Below the pieces are notes generated by a model. That model searched no databases. It had not been told where the DNA came from and saw only the letters and a program-made list of their open reading frames with translations. Below are positions 8,920 to 17,521 of a stretch of DNA of 64,000 nt, piece by piece. Position 1 is the first letter of the stretch, and each line of letters starts with the position of its first letter. This DNA is from Aneurinibacillus sp. REN35. GTDB taxonomy: Bacteria; Bacillota; Bacilli; Aneurinibacillales; Aneurinibacillaceae. Where the stretch lies: NCBI RefSeq assembly GCF_041379945.2, contig NZ_JBFTXJ020000005.1, positions 1 to 64,000 of the forward strand, given 5' to 3'. Position numbers and translations under genes: made by a program.

Positions 8920-10125
8920 CTAGTTTTCTTTTAACATCCATTTTCCGTCTTTAATTTCGATCATCGCCAGCGAATCCGCCTGCAGTCCGTTATGCTCTTG
9001 TTCTGACATTGTGAACACACCCGTTACACCCGTAAATTCTTTCGTGCTAGTTTCTAGTGCAGCGCGGATTTTCTCCTTATCATCTCCCGTGGACTTTATC
9101 ACAGCCATCAGGATTTCAAATGCATCATACGCATGCCCACCAAATGTGCTCGGTTCTGTGTTATATTTTTCTTTAAACATTTTTGCATATGCTTCCAGCA
9201 CCGGTTTCTGTTTGCTATCCGCTGGGATTTGATCAGCAACAAGCAGACGCCCAGCCGGGAAAACCACGCCGTTGGCCGCATCTTTAGCCAATTCAATGAA
9301 TTTCTTATTACCAATACCATGCGACTCAACAACCGGTGCCTGAATGCCAAGCTCACGAATATTTTTTGTTACAATGGCCGATTCCTGTGCCGTCCCCCAT
9401 ACTATAATCGTTTCTGGATTTGTCTGTTTTACGCGCGTTAGCATCGGTTTTGCATCATTTACCGTCGCTTCAAACACTTCAGAGATTGCAATTTCAATTC
9501 CGGCTTCTTTTGCCAAAACGTCAAACTCTTCCTTACCGCTAGATCCAAAAGGATTGTCAACACTAAGCCAAGCTACCTTTTTAATATTTTGTTTTTTCAG
9601 ATAATCTATAATACGAGGAATGACGACATCGTCTCCCTGCGCAGTCTTAAATACATACTTCTTAACTGGCTTGTTGATATTTTTACTGGCTGCCACGGAA
9701 ATGAACGGAATCTTTGCTTTTTCCGCCTGTGGAATCATAGCCAGCGAACTGCCAGAGGTAGTACCGCCAATTACGGCTACAACTTTATCTTGTTCAATCA
9801 GCTTTTTGATAGCGATCACTGCTTCATTCTGATCGGATTTATCATCATAGGCAATGACTTCAATTTTTCGGCCATTGACGCCCCCTTCGGCATTAATCTT
9901 TTCCGCCATCATATTCAACGTGTCCATCTCAGGCTTACCAAGTGAGGCAGAGCTTCCGGAAGCGGCGAAGACACCGCCGATTTTAATAGGCTCACTGCTC
10001 CCCTGTGCGCTGCCACCAGCCCCCGCTTCTTTGCTTCCTCCACTTGTTTCTGTGTTCTTGCCTGTACATCCAATCACTGAAAATGCTACTATCAGAGTCA
10101 ACAACAGAAAAGCCAGCTTTTTCAT
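8920..10125 (-). CDS. livK: ABC transporter substrate-binding lipoprotein (LivK-like, Peripla_BP_6)
   Basis: An extracellular solute-binding lipoprotein of 401 residues. The signal peptide ends in lipobox VIGC (Cys20), followed by a Gly/Ser-rich linker. The mature part begins IKIGGVFAASGSSASLGKP and continues with the type I periplasmic-binding fold of branched-chain amino acid and aromatic acid receptors. It starts 22 bases after the hpaD stop, so it is probably on the same transcript. The ligand is unknown; 4-hydroxyphenylacetate or a related aromatic acid is the contextual guess. AGAGGGGACGAGGGG precedes the ATG. Confidence 0.9.
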   Translation of the reverse strand: MKKLAFLLLTLIVAFSVIGCTGKNTETSGGSKEAGAGGSAQGSSEPIKIGGVFAASGSSASLGKPEMDTLNMMAEKINAEGGVNGRKIEVIAYDDKSDQNEAVIAIKKLIEQDKVVAVIGGTTSGSSLAMIPQAEKAKIPFISVAASKNINKPVKKYVFKTAQGDDVVIPRIIDYLKKQNIKKVAWLSVDNPFGSSGKEEFDVLAKEAGIEIAISEVFEATVNDAKPMLTRVKQTNPETIIVWGTAQESAIVTKNIRELGIQAPVVESHGIGNKKFIELAKDAANGVVFPAGRLLVADQIPADSKQKPVLEAYAKMFKEKYNTEPSTFGGHAYDAFEILMAVIKSTGDDKEKIRAALETSTKEFTGVTGVFTMSEQEHNGLQADSLAMIEIKDGKWMLKEN

Positions 10126-10147
10126 GACCCCTCGTCCCCTCTTTTTT

Positions 10148-11137
10148 TTATTTTTGTTCTTGCGGCTTTTTTACTACCGGTTCTTTAATCTCTACCAATT
10201 CCCCTGTCAAAATGTGCTGGACGGGCATTGCTTGTGTCTTCCATGTCTGCGGTGGCTCTGTTCCCCAGAATGTTGCACGCTGTGGGTCTTCCAAATGCCA
10301 TTTAACAGGCTCCCAATCCGGATCATCTGTAAAGTAATCGCCCGTATATAATTCGAGGCGATGTCCATCCGGATCGCGCACATATACAAAAAAGGCATTA
10401 GACGTTCCATGACGTCCCGGACTTCGTTCGATATGCATGGCATAACCGGAAGCTGCCAGATAATCACAAGCGTCAAGAATGGATTTTGCATCATCTACCC
10501 AAAAGCCGATATGATGCAGACGGGGTCCCCGCTCATTAATTAACGCCAAATCATGAACACTTGGTTTCCGGTGAAGCCAGGAAGCCCAGAGTGACTCCTC
10601 TTCACCTTGTCCTGTTACCGTGTACTCTGAACACTTAAATCCTAATTCTTTCATATACCATGTATTAAGATAATTAATGTCAGTCACTAAACAATTCGCA
10701 TGATCAATACGCTTGATTTTTGCACCGGTATGAAGATCGAACTTCTGCAGCATGCGCTCCGCCTTCTCCATTTCAAAGAAGAATTCAACCGGAATACCGC
10801 CAGGGTCCTGCATGCGCAGTGCACGGCCCTGTCCCCGCTCTTCACCTTTCTCCACCCATCGGAGGGGTACATTCTGCGTCAAAAGGAAGGCCTCTAGCTT
10901 GTACAGTTGTTCTTCTGAGGCTACCCGATACGCAATATGATTAAGGCTTGGCGTATCAGCTTTCGTCAATACAAGACAATGATGATTCGCATCTTCAATC
11001 GCCCTAAGATAAATATGGGCTTCATCCGACTCCGTTTCAATAAAGCCAAGGGCGCGTACATAGAAATCACGAGCTTTCTCCAAATCTGTCACATTGAATT
11101 CAACATGAGCTAAACGAATAATGTCAAAACCACCCAC
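10148..11137 (-). CDS. hpaD: 3,4-dihydroxyphenylacetate 2,3-dioxygenase (homoprotocatechuate extradiol dioxygenase)
   Basis: Opens the ring of homoprotocatechuate to 5-carboxymethyl-2-hydroxymuconic semialdehyde. It is a two-domain vicinal-oxygen-chelate enzyme of the Brevibacterium type, not the LigB type of enterics. The expected metal triad is His146 (RIDHANC), His208 or His209 (RLHHIGFWV) and Glu262 (HRLELYTGDY), for Fe(II) or Mn(II). The start is the GTG at 11137, behind AGGAGG at ideal spacing. The longer frame adds about 54 unrelated residues. That gives 329 residues, close to the family length. Confidence 0.92.
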   Translation of the reverse strand: MGGFDIIRLAHVEFNVTDLEKARDFYVRALGFIETESDEAHIYLRAIEDANHHCLVLTKADTPSLNHIAYRVASEEQLYKLEAFLLTQNVPLRWVEKGEERGQGRALRMQDPGGIPVEFFFEMEKAERMLQKFDLHTGAKIKRIDHANCLVTDINYLNTWYMKELGFKCSEYTVTGQGEEESLWASWLHRKPSVHDLALINERGPRLHHIGFWVDDAKSILDACDYLAASGYAMHIERSPGRHGTSNAFFVYVRDPDGHRLELYTGDYFTDDPDWEPVKWHLEDPQRATFWGTEPPQTWKTQAMPVQHILTGELVEIKEPVVKKPQEQK

Positions 11138-11324
11138 TATTTTTCTCCTCCTTTTTCTGTAAAAACTATACGAAAGGCTGGAAAAGAAGGAGACCACCGA
11201 TCCAGCGAAGAAAAAGACCGTCGCCTTTTTCCCTATTGAAATCCTGCTCTCCCTTTCATCTTCGATCTTTCCTCGTCCTGCTATGAGTGAACATTGCACT
11301 AATTTTTATGACCGGGTGTAAAGA

Positions 11325-11356
11325 AGACTAGCAAAAGGACTTGCTTTTACTAGTCT
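11325..11356 (-). other. hairpin between hpaB and hpaD
   Basis: A 12-bp stem with one mismatch (11325-11337 with 11344-11356). On the minus strand it is followed by TTCTTTAC rather than a clean T run, so it may be an attenuator, a processing site or a weak terminator. The hpaB-hpaD gap of 244 bases is the longest inside the catabolic cluster. Confidence 0.45.
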
Positions 11357-11381
11357 GCACCTAACCCGTTCATCCGTCTTT

Positions 11382-12857
11382 CTACACCCTTGCATAGTTA
11401 TGTGTCGGCTGCTTAACTCTGTCAAGAAACTCTTTGACCATCGCTTTGTACGGCTCTTTCGAGTACATATCGTAATATACATTCGACATACGGACCGGAT
11501 CTCCGAAGAAGTAGTACTCATACAGCGCCTGGCGTGTACCAAACGCACTCATCGTAATATCCCAGGCAAGACGGAATAGCTGCACACGCTCATATCCATC
11601 AATGTTAGCCCCCTGGTTATAGCGATGCATCAGGTGGCCGATTTCCTCACTTGCAAAGTCATCCTCTGTCGGAATCGCCATTAATCCGGATGCACCAAGA
11701 ATACGGATGATTTCCACCATGCGTTGATACACTTTTGGATACCAGTTACGCGCAGCATTCAGCGGCGCAAAATCCGGTGTCATATTTCCATATCGATCAA
11801 TCGATGCGTTCTGTTCAGCACGGAACATATGAGAGCGCATGGTTTCGAGTGCAATCATGATTTCCGATGCTTTCTCCTTAACATGCTGAAATTGCTCGAT
11901 GCCAATCGCATCAATAATACTCAAAACAATTCCTAGCACGAATTCTGTTTTTGCCGTATTTTTTGCTACAACCTGATGTGTCATATGGATAACTGCATTT
12001 GTTTCTACATACGTACGGTTGCAAATGTCCGTGCTTTCGCACACAAATACTCTTTCCCAAGGTACGAGCACGTCTTCAAAAACAACAATGGCATCGCTTT
12101 CATCAAAGCGGGATCCCATCGGATGATCCCATTGATTCTTTCCATAGTCGAACGCTTCACGACAAATGAATTTCAATCCTGGTGTATTATTGGGGATGCC
12201 AAATGCAAATGCATACGGATCATCTTGCGAAGTCGCCTTGTTAAGCGTGGAAGGGAATACGACAATCTCATCCGTGACACCGCCTAATGTAGCAAGCAGG
12301 CGGCAGCCGTTAACGATGATACCGTCAGCGGTTTTTTTCGTAATGCGTGCCGACAGATACGGATCTCTTTGATCAGATTGCATTTTTGAGCGGTTGGCCT
12401 GTGGATGAATCAGCGTATGGGTCAGGCTGATATCATTTTCCCGGCAGTATTCATAGTAATTGCGGGCATTTTCACCGAAGCGGGGGTCAGCCTGAGCAAA
12501 GAAAGAAGCGGCCGTACCAAACGACATAATACTTGTATTAAGATAATCAGGAGAGCGTCCCATCATGCCACCGGAGTAACGAGCCCATTCTGTAACCATC
12601 TCACGGCGAGCTACCAAATCATCTTTTGTTTTCGGTTCAATAAAAGAAAGGCCTACCTTCTCACCCGTTGTTGGTGATGTATACAGCATTTTTTCCTCGT
12701 TTTCATGCTGAAGGTCATACAGGTTCACCATGCTTTGCACAATATTACGAAAAGCCGGGTGCTCCGATACTTTCTCTACTTTTTCCCCGTGAATCCATAC
12801 GTTATTGTTGGCTGCATCTAACGCTTCTAAATACTGCTGTCCTGTACGTGCTGGCAT
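11382..12857 (-). CDS. hpaB: 4-hydroxyphenylacetate 3-monooxygenase, oxygenase component
   Basis: A FADH2-dependent hydroxylase that turns 4-hydroxyphenylacetate into 3,4-dihydroxyphenylacetate, using reduced flavin from a separate reductase. The 491-residue length and family stretches such as MPARTGQQYLEAL, GRSPDYLN, SLTHTLIHPQANRS and FEDVLVPWERVF are those of HpaB. GAGGAGG precedes the ATG. No hpaC-type reductase gene lies beside it, so the reductant must come from elsewhere or from an unrecognised partner. Confidence 0.93.
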   Translation of the reverse strand: MPARTGQQYLEALDAANNNVWIHGEKVEKVSEHPAFRNIVQSMVNLYDLQHENEEKMLYTSPTTGEKVGLSFIEPKTKDDLVARREMVTEWARYSGGMMGRSPDYLNTSIMSFGTAASFFAQADPRFGENARNYYEYCRENDISLTHTLIHPQANRSKMQSDQRDPYLSARITKKTADGIIVNGCRLLATLGGVTDEIVVFPSTLNKATSQDDPYAFAFGIPNNTPGLKFICREAFDYGKNQWDHPMGSRFDESDAIVVFEDVLVPWERVFVCESTDICNRTYVETNAVIHMTHQVVAKNTAKTEFVLGIVLSIIDAIGIEQFQHVKEKASEIMIALETMRSHMFRAEQNASIDRYGNMTPDFAPLNAARNWYPKVYQRMVEIIRILGASGLMAIPTEDDFASEEIGHLMHRYNQGANIDGYERVQLFRLAWDITMSAFGTRQALYEYYFFGDPVRMSNVYYDMYSKEPYKAMVKEFLDRVKQPTHNYARV

Positions 12858-12902
12858 ATCCTATCTTTCCTCCTCATAATTTTTATGTTTGTAGTAAGTA
12901 GA

Positions 12903-12940
12903 ATGGAGAAGGAGCAGCCGAAGCGCGCCCGCTTCTCCCT
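12903..12940 (-). other. GC-rich hairpin between hpaE and hpaB
   Basis: Outer arms GGAGAAG/CTTCTCC enclose a GC-rich loop that can pair further. No T run follows, so it is more likely an mRNA stability or processing element than a terminator. Confidence 0.4.
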
Positions 12941-12958
12941 GAGATATCGACTCTGGCT

Positions 12959-14473
12959 TTATTTCACAGCTTTCTCTGTTTCAATTCGCTTCTTTTTACC
13001 AAACTGTGGAATATGATGGTCGCTTGTCGCTACATGAACGACCTGCATCTCCGTATAGAATTCAAAGCTATAGTGTCCGCCTTCTCGACCGATGCCACTC
13101 GCTTTAGAGCCGCCGAACGGAATTCGCAAATCCCTGACGTTTTGTGAATTTACCCATACCATTCCGCTTTCGATACCCTGAGCCAGACGATGTCCACGCT
13201 TAATGTCATTCGTCCAAACATAAGCAGCCAGTCCATACTTAATGTCGTTGGCCATCCGAAGTGCTTCTGCTTCATCGCGGAACGGAATCACGGCCAGCAC
13301 TGGACCAAATATCTCTTCTTGGGCTACTCTCATCTCATTCGTGCAGTTTAGAAGAAGTGTAGGTGCTACATAATTGCCCGCATGGAGATTCTCCGGAATA
13401 CTGCCGCTGAGAACCTGTGCTCCTTCCGCTTCCGCTAAGGCGATGTAGCCGGTCACATTCTCCCAATGCTTGCGGTGAATGAGAGGCCCTACCTCCGTCG
13501 CTGCATCCATCGGGTCGCCAACCACAATAGTAGTTATCCTCTCCCGTAGTGCGGCAACAAATCGATCGTACAGTTCTTCCTGGATAAATAGGCGAGAATT
13601 TGCGGTACAGCGCTCGCCATTAAAGGAGAATATCCCCCATACGACCGCATCTAATGCCCGTTCAAAATCCGCATCAGCAAATACAACGGCAGGTGATTTC
13701 CCCCCTAATTCCATCGAGCAGCGTTTGAGAGTATCCGCACCGTTTTTGATGATTTCCGAGCCTGTCTTTGTCTCGCCGGTGAAGGAAATTAGCTGCACAT
13801 CGGGATGGGCTACAAGCGAAGCGCCCGCCGTTTCACCAAAACCATGCACAACATTAAACACACCTTTGGGCAGTCCCGATTCGTCGATGATTTGCGCCAA
13901 TTTATTTGCCGTAAGCGGTGACCATTCCGCCGGTTTGAGCACACATGTATTGCCCGTGGCAAGTGCCGGAGCTACTTTCCATGTAGAAAGCATAAATGGG
14001 GCATTCCACGGGGTGATCAGTCCTGCAACACCCACCGGCTTATGAATCGTATAGTTGATAAATGCCTCATCCCCTTGATAGGCCTCACCAACCATACGGC
14101 TTTTTACCATTTCGGCATAAAAGCGGAAATTCTCGGCCGCACGGGCGGCCTGCTTTTTTGTCTGGCTAATCGGAAGTCCCGTGTCCAACGATTCAAGATA
14201 GGATAACTCCTCGGCATTGGCCTCAATCAGCTCAGCAATTCGCAGAATATAGTGCATTCGCTTGCTAACGCTCATTGTCCGCCATGGTCCTTCATCGAAT
14301 GCTCTTCGCGCCGCTTGTACGGCAAGATGGATATCGGCGGCTTCCCCTTCCGCTACCTCATTCAACACCTGATTGTTGGATGGATTTATATTCTCAAATG
14401 CTTTGCCTGCTATCCCTTCAACGAATCGGCCATCAATATAGTGCAGAACGCGTTCAATGCTGAACTTGTTCAT
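12959..14473 (-). CDS. hpaE: 5-carboxymethyl-2-hydroxymuconic-semialdehyde dehydrogenase
   Basis: An NAD-dependent aldehyde dehydrogenase that oxidises the ring-cleavage product to 5-carboxymethyl-2-hydroxymuconate. ALDH motifs are intact: ITPWNAPF (153-160), general base Glu255 in MELGGKSP, and nucleophile Cys289 in FNGERCTANSR. The ATG at 14473 is preferred because GGAGGTGA lies just upstream. The product is 504 residues, standard for ALDH. It overlaps the end of hpaG by 20 bases, indicating coupling. ALDH substrate assignment relies on the cluster. Confidence 0.9.
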   Translation of the reverse strand: MNKFSIERVLHYIDGRFVEGIAGKAFENINPSNNQVLNEVAEGEAADIHLAVQAARRAFDEGPWRTMSVSKRMHYILRIAELIEANAEELSYLESLDTGLPISQTKKQAARAAENFRFYAEMVKSRMVGEAYQGDEAFINYTIHKPVGVAGLITPWNAPFMLSTWKVAPALATGNTCVLKPAEWSPLTANKLAQIIDESGLPKGVFNVVHGFGETAGASLVAHPDVQLISFTGETKTGSEIIKNGADTLKRCSMELGGKSPAVVFADADFERALDAVVWGIFSFNGERCTANSRLFIQEELYDRFVAALRERITTIVVGDPMDAATEVGPLIHRKHWENVTGYIALAEAEGAQVLSGSIPENLHAGNYVAPTLLLNCTNEMRVAQEEIFGPVLAVIPFRDEAEALRMANDIKYGLAAYVWTNDIKRGHRLAQGIESGMVWVNSQNVRDLRIPFGGSKASGIGREGGHYSFEFYTEMQVVHVATSDHHIPQFGKKKRIETEKAVK

Positions 14474-15245
14474 AGCTCTCACCTCCAGCAACTGTCGTTG
14501 TACGACCGTCAAGTACTGGATTTTCAAGCGCTCCAAGTCCGTCGATTTCAAGGCGCATCGTATCACCTGGATTTACATGGGAAATGCCCTTCGGTGTTCC
14601 CGTAAGCAGAACATCTCCTGGCTCTAATGTCATAAACGAGCTGACGAATTCAATAATGTCCGGAATGGAATACATTAAATCCTTCGTATTGCCGCACTGG
14701 CGCAGCTCGCCATTTACATATGTACGAAGCTCCAAATTCTCCACATTTGGAATGTCTTCTTTTGTAACAAAATACGGCCCCATCGGCCCAAACGTATCGT
14801 GCCCTTTTGCACGAACAGGTGGGCGATAAAAATTATTAACGAAATCACGTACCGTTACATCATTAATAATCGTATATCCGCTCACGTAATCATAAGCATG
14901 AGCATGCTTAATGTTCCTTCCTTCTCTGCCGATAACAACAGCCAGCTCATTTTCATAATGCATATAGGTAGCTCCGTTTGGATAATAGACAGGAGCCTTG
15001 TGGCCTATAAGCGTGCTGTTTGATTTGATAAATAGTACCGGCTCAGCCGGCTTTTCAAGTCCAAGCTCTTCCGCATGGTCAGCATAGTTAAGCGCAAGAC
15101 CGATCATATTATTCGGTACAATTGGTGAAAGCCATAGCTGAATCGCATCACTATGATGCTCCCGACCCGCTGTGTCTACGATTATATCTCCCTGCACAGT
15201 GCCATTGACGATACGACCTTCATGAACAAATCTTGCGTGCATCAT
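14454..15245 (-). CDS. hpaG: fumarylacetoacetate hydrolase family protein (HpaG-type isomerase/decarboxylase)
   Basis: A single FAH domain of 263 residues. Metal-binding acids are expected in HYENELAVVIGREG and further on in the GYTIINDVTVRDF region; GDVLLTGTPKGISHVNPGD is the family C-terminal signature. In enterics HpaG is a fused two-domain enzyme that decarboxylates and isomerises in the 4-hydroxyphenylacetate pathway. Here only one domain is present in the window, so one activity may be missing or the protein may be bifunctional. ATG occurs twice at the start (15245 and 15242). It overlaps the dapA-like stop by 4 bases. Confidence 0.88.
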   Translation of the reverse strand: MMHARFVHEGRIVNGTVQGDIIVDTAGREHHSDAIQLWLSPIVPNNMIGLALNYADHAEELGLEKPAEPVLFIKSNSTLIGHKAPVYYPNGATYMHYENELAVVIGREGRNIKHAHAYDYVSGYTIINDVTVRDFVNNFYRPPVRAKGHDTFGPMGPYFVTKEDIPNVENLELRTYVNGELRQCGNTKDLMYSIPDIIEFVSSFMTLEPGDVLLTGTPKGISHVNPGDTMRLEIDGLGALENPVLDGRTTTVAGGESYEQVQH

Positions 15246-16165
15246 CCTTGCGCCCCCACCTTCTCATCTAACAGTCCATAGCTTGCCAGCGTCTGCCGAA
15301 TCTCTTCCTGCAGTTCTGCAGAAGGAGGCCCCATCGGAAGGCGAAGCGCCGGATTGATTTTGCCCATCATACCCATTGCCGTTTTCAGCGGTCCAGGGTT
15401 CGTATCCTTAAAGAGTACGTCATTGAGTGGCATCATTTTATAATGCAGATCTATCGCTGCTTCTACCTCACCGTTCGTCCACAGATTGTAGAGATCAGCC
15501 ACTTCTTTCGGTGTGACGTTTGCAGTTGCACTTACATGTCCCGCTCCTCCGATAGCAAGCATCGGATAGCAAAGCAGTTCAATGCCTGAATAAAGCAGGA
15601 AATCACGGCCACAATTCAGCAATACCCGGTTGATGTGCTCGAAATCTTTGTTCGACTCCTTCACCCCGATTATGTTTTTGCAATCTTCCGCAAGGCGGGC
15701 AAGCGTCTTCACTTCTAGATTGGTCGCTGTTCGTCCTGGAATGTTATAAACGATAATCGGGATATCTACAGAATTGGCAATCGCTTTAAAATGCTGGTAG
15801 AGCGCCTGCTGGTTCGGTTTATTATAGTACGGTACAATTACCATGGCCGCATCGGCACCCATTTCCTGTGCACGCTTTGTTAAATGCAGTGCTTCCGCAT
15901 GGTTTGTAGAGCCGGTGCCTGGCACAACCGAAACTCTTCCTTCCGCTGCTTTAATCGCCGTCTCCATGACTACTTCTCGTTCCTCTACTGTTAGAGAGCT
16001 CGGCTCTCCCGTCGTACCTGTAACCGAAATGCCATGGGTACCGCTCTCGATATGCCATTCGATTAATCCCTTCAAAGCTTCGGTATCGACATTCATGTGC
16101 TCATCAAATGGCGTAATGATCGGCGCGATTGAGCCTCTAAGTCTTTGTTTTGCTTCTTGATACAT
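15242..16165 (-). CDS. DapA/NanA-family class I aldolase, probable last step of 4-hydroxyphenylacetate pathway
   Basis: A TIM-barrel Schiff-base lyase of 307 residues. Lys169 in IIGVKESNK and Tyr140 in VYNIPGRTATN are the expected catalytic pair; TGTTGEPSSLT is the carboxylate-binding loop. As first gene of the catabolic operon it probably cleaves the C7 hydroxy-oxo-diacid to pyruvate and succinic semialdehyde, the job of metal-dependent HpaI in enterics. It could instead be a true 4-hydroxy-tetrahydrodipicolinate synthase, but no lysine gene is near. GGGAGGT precedes the ATG. Confidence 0.82.
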   Translation of the reverse strand: MYQEAKQRLRGSIAPIITPFDEHMNVDTEALKGLIEWHIESGTHGISVTGTTGEPSSLTVEEREVVMETAIKAAEGRVSVVPGTGSTNHAEALHLTKRAQEMGADAAMVIVPYYNKPNQQALYQHFKAIANSVDIPIIVYNIPGRTATNLEVKTLARLAEDCKNIIGVKESNKDFEHINRVLLNCGRDFLLYSGIELLCYPMLAIGGAGHVSATANVTPKEVADLYNLWTNGEVEAAIDLHYKMMPLNDVLFKDTNPGPLKTAMGMMGKINPALRLPMGPPSAELQEEIRQTLASYGLLDEKVGAQG

Positions 16166-16186
16166 AGCTACTACCTCCCGCTTTTC

Positions 16187-16230
16187 ATATATTATTTAAA
16201 AATATATTATTTTCAGAAATATTAATCCAA
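16187..16230 (-). promoter_or_regulatory. candidate promoter of the hpa-liv operon
   Basis: On the minus strand -35 TTGGAT (16225-16230) and -10 TATATT (16201-16206) are 18 bases apart. AAATAATATAT occurs twice (16202-16212 and 16187-16197) and resembles half of the palindrome in front of gntR, so these may be weak GntR sites. Confidence 0.4.
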
Positions 16231-16280
16231 AAAAAATACTTGCCCCTTTGGAAATATGATGCATGTTCCTAGATGCAAGT
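16229..16280 (-). terminator. probable terminator of gntR
   Basis: Outer stem ACTTGC/GCAAGT (16275-16280 with 16238-16243) and inner GGAA/TTCC, followed on the minus strand by A and eight T. The loop is long, so confidence is moderate. Confidence 0.5.
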
Positions 16281-16287
16281 AAGATGA

Positions 16288-16932
16288 CTAACGGTTACGC
16301 AATGCGTTTACTGTATTTAATTTGTGCTGTCTCGTTATGAATTCGATTTTATCAAATGAGGCTTGTTCTTGGAGCAACTGAATAATTTGAGCATGTTCTT
16401 CCACTGATTTTCTAGCACGCTGCGGCACAAACGTAAAAGCAGAACGACGAAGCGTATCAATCTTGCTCATCACTTTTTTAATTTCTTCCTGTAAATACTC
16501 GTTTCCGCATTTTTCGCTGATGATATGATGAAACTGCCGATTGAATTGGCCAAACTGTTCAAACTCAAAAGCAATTAATGCCTCTTTCATCTGGTTGTTC
16601 AGCCCTTCTAGTTCCGCAAAATCCGCAGATGTCAAATACTTCGCAGCAAGTGCTGTCGCATATCCTTCAAGGACAGCTAATACAGACAAAGTATCCGCAT
16701 ATTCTGTTTCATTAATTGTACTGACAATCGCACCGCTATAAGGCTTATATTGGATAAGACCGTCAGACTCTAGCTGTCGAATCGCCTCCCTTACTGGAAT
16801 AATACTTAATCCAAGTTCTTTTGCAATCTGATCGATGATGACCCGGTGACCCGGACCATACGTTCCATTAAGAATGCCGGAACGAATAAAATTATACGCG
16901 TGCTGTGTTTTGCTTATCGCTAGCTTTTTCAT
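16288..16932 (-). CDS. GntR family transcriptional regulator (FadR/FCD subfamily)
   Basis: An N-terminal winged helix (about residues 5-70) contains the GntR signature LGLSIIPVREAIRQLESDGLI. The C-terminal all-helical FCD-like ligand domain follows (about 75-210). The ATG at 16932 has AAGGAT close by; the longer frame would read through the operator palindromes. It lies directly upstream of the hpa genes on the same strand, so it is the likely sensor of an aromatic inducer or pathway intermediate. Palindromes over its own promoter indicate autoregulation. Confidence 0.88.
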   Translation of the reverse strand: MKKLAISKTQHAYNFIRSGILNGTYGPGHRVIIDQIAKELGLSIIPVREAIRQLESDGLIQYKPYSGAIVSTINETEYADTLSVLAVLEGYATALAAKYLTSADFAELEGLNNQMKEALIAFEFEQFGQFNRQFHHIISEKCGNEYLQEEIKKVMSKIDTLRRSAFTFVPQRARKSVEEHAQIIQLLQEQASFDKIEFITRQHKLNTVNALRNR

Positions 16933-16937
16933 ATCCT

Positions 16938-16998
16938 TATCATATATGAAATCATATATGATTTCAACAGAATTATCGCAAAAATCATATATGATTTC
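16938..16998. promoter_or_regulatory. three palindromic operator copies upstream of gntR
   Basis: GAAATCATATATGATTTC (16948-16965) is a perfect 18-bp palindrome. AAATCATATATGATTT recurs at 16982-16997. A third, partial copy ATCATATATGA lies at 16939-16949, overlapping the first by its edge. The core repeats start at 16939, 16951 and 16984. Promoter-like TTGAAA and TATGAT hexamers at 17-base spacing fall inside the array. FCD-type GntR proteins bind such short AT-rich palindromes. Confidence 0.75.
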
Positions 16999-17000
16999 AC

Positions 17001-17036
17001 AAAAAAACCTCACGTTTTATTCAAACGTGAGGTTTA
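17001..17036 (-). terminator. terminator at the end of moaC, overlapping its last codons
   Basis: A 12-bp stem AACCTCACGTTT/AAACGTGAGGTT followed by T7 on the minus strand. The moaC stop codon (17017-17019) lies in or next to the loop, so the last codons form one arm. Confidence 0.85.
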
Positions 17037-17517
17037 CTTTCATATTATTAGCAAAATCTCCGCTCTTACCACCGGTTTTCTTAGCCAGATAGGTCGGGCC
17101 GACAACCATTTCTTTGTCCATCGCTTTGCACATATCGTATATGGTAAGTCCGGTTACAGAAGCCGCGGTCAATGCTTCCATCTCCACACCGGTCATCCCT
17201 TTTGTTTTGACAGTAACTTCAATATACAGCGTATCTTTATTATTATCGGTAAAACGAATGTCTACCCCTGTCAATGCGAGGGGATGGCACATCGGTATCA
17301 TATCGGATGTTTTCTTAGCAGCCATGATACCTGCCACCTGTGCGACCGCCAATACATCGCCTTTACTAATGCGCCCTTCTTTAATTCGAGTAAGCGTCTC
17401 CGGCTTCATGACGACCCTGCTTTTTACGACAGCGATTCGTTCTGTAACCTGCTTCTCGGTAATATCAACCATTCGGGCGCGTTGCTGCTCATTAAAATGA
17501 GTAAGCGATTCACTCAT
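17017..17517 (-). CDS. moaC: cyclic pyranopterin monophosphate synthase MoaC
   Basis: Works with MoaA in the first step of molybdenum cofactor synthesis, rearranging 3',8-cH2GTP to cyclic pyranopterin monophosphate. Family motifs [30 protein letters not shown] and [10 protein letters not shown] are intact. The 166-residue length is normal. AGGAGGATAGG precedes the ATG. It starts 4 bases after the moaA stop. Confidence 0.95.
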   Translation of the reverse strand: MSESLTHFNEQQRARMVDITEKQVTERIAVVKSRVVMKPETLTRIKEGRISKGDVLAVAQVAGIMAAKKTSDMIPMCHPLALTGVDIRFTDNNKDTLYIEVTVKTKGMTGVEMEALTAASVTGLTIYDMCKAMDKEMVVGPTYLAKKTGGKSGDFANNMKVNLTFE

Positions 17518-17521
17518 TTTC

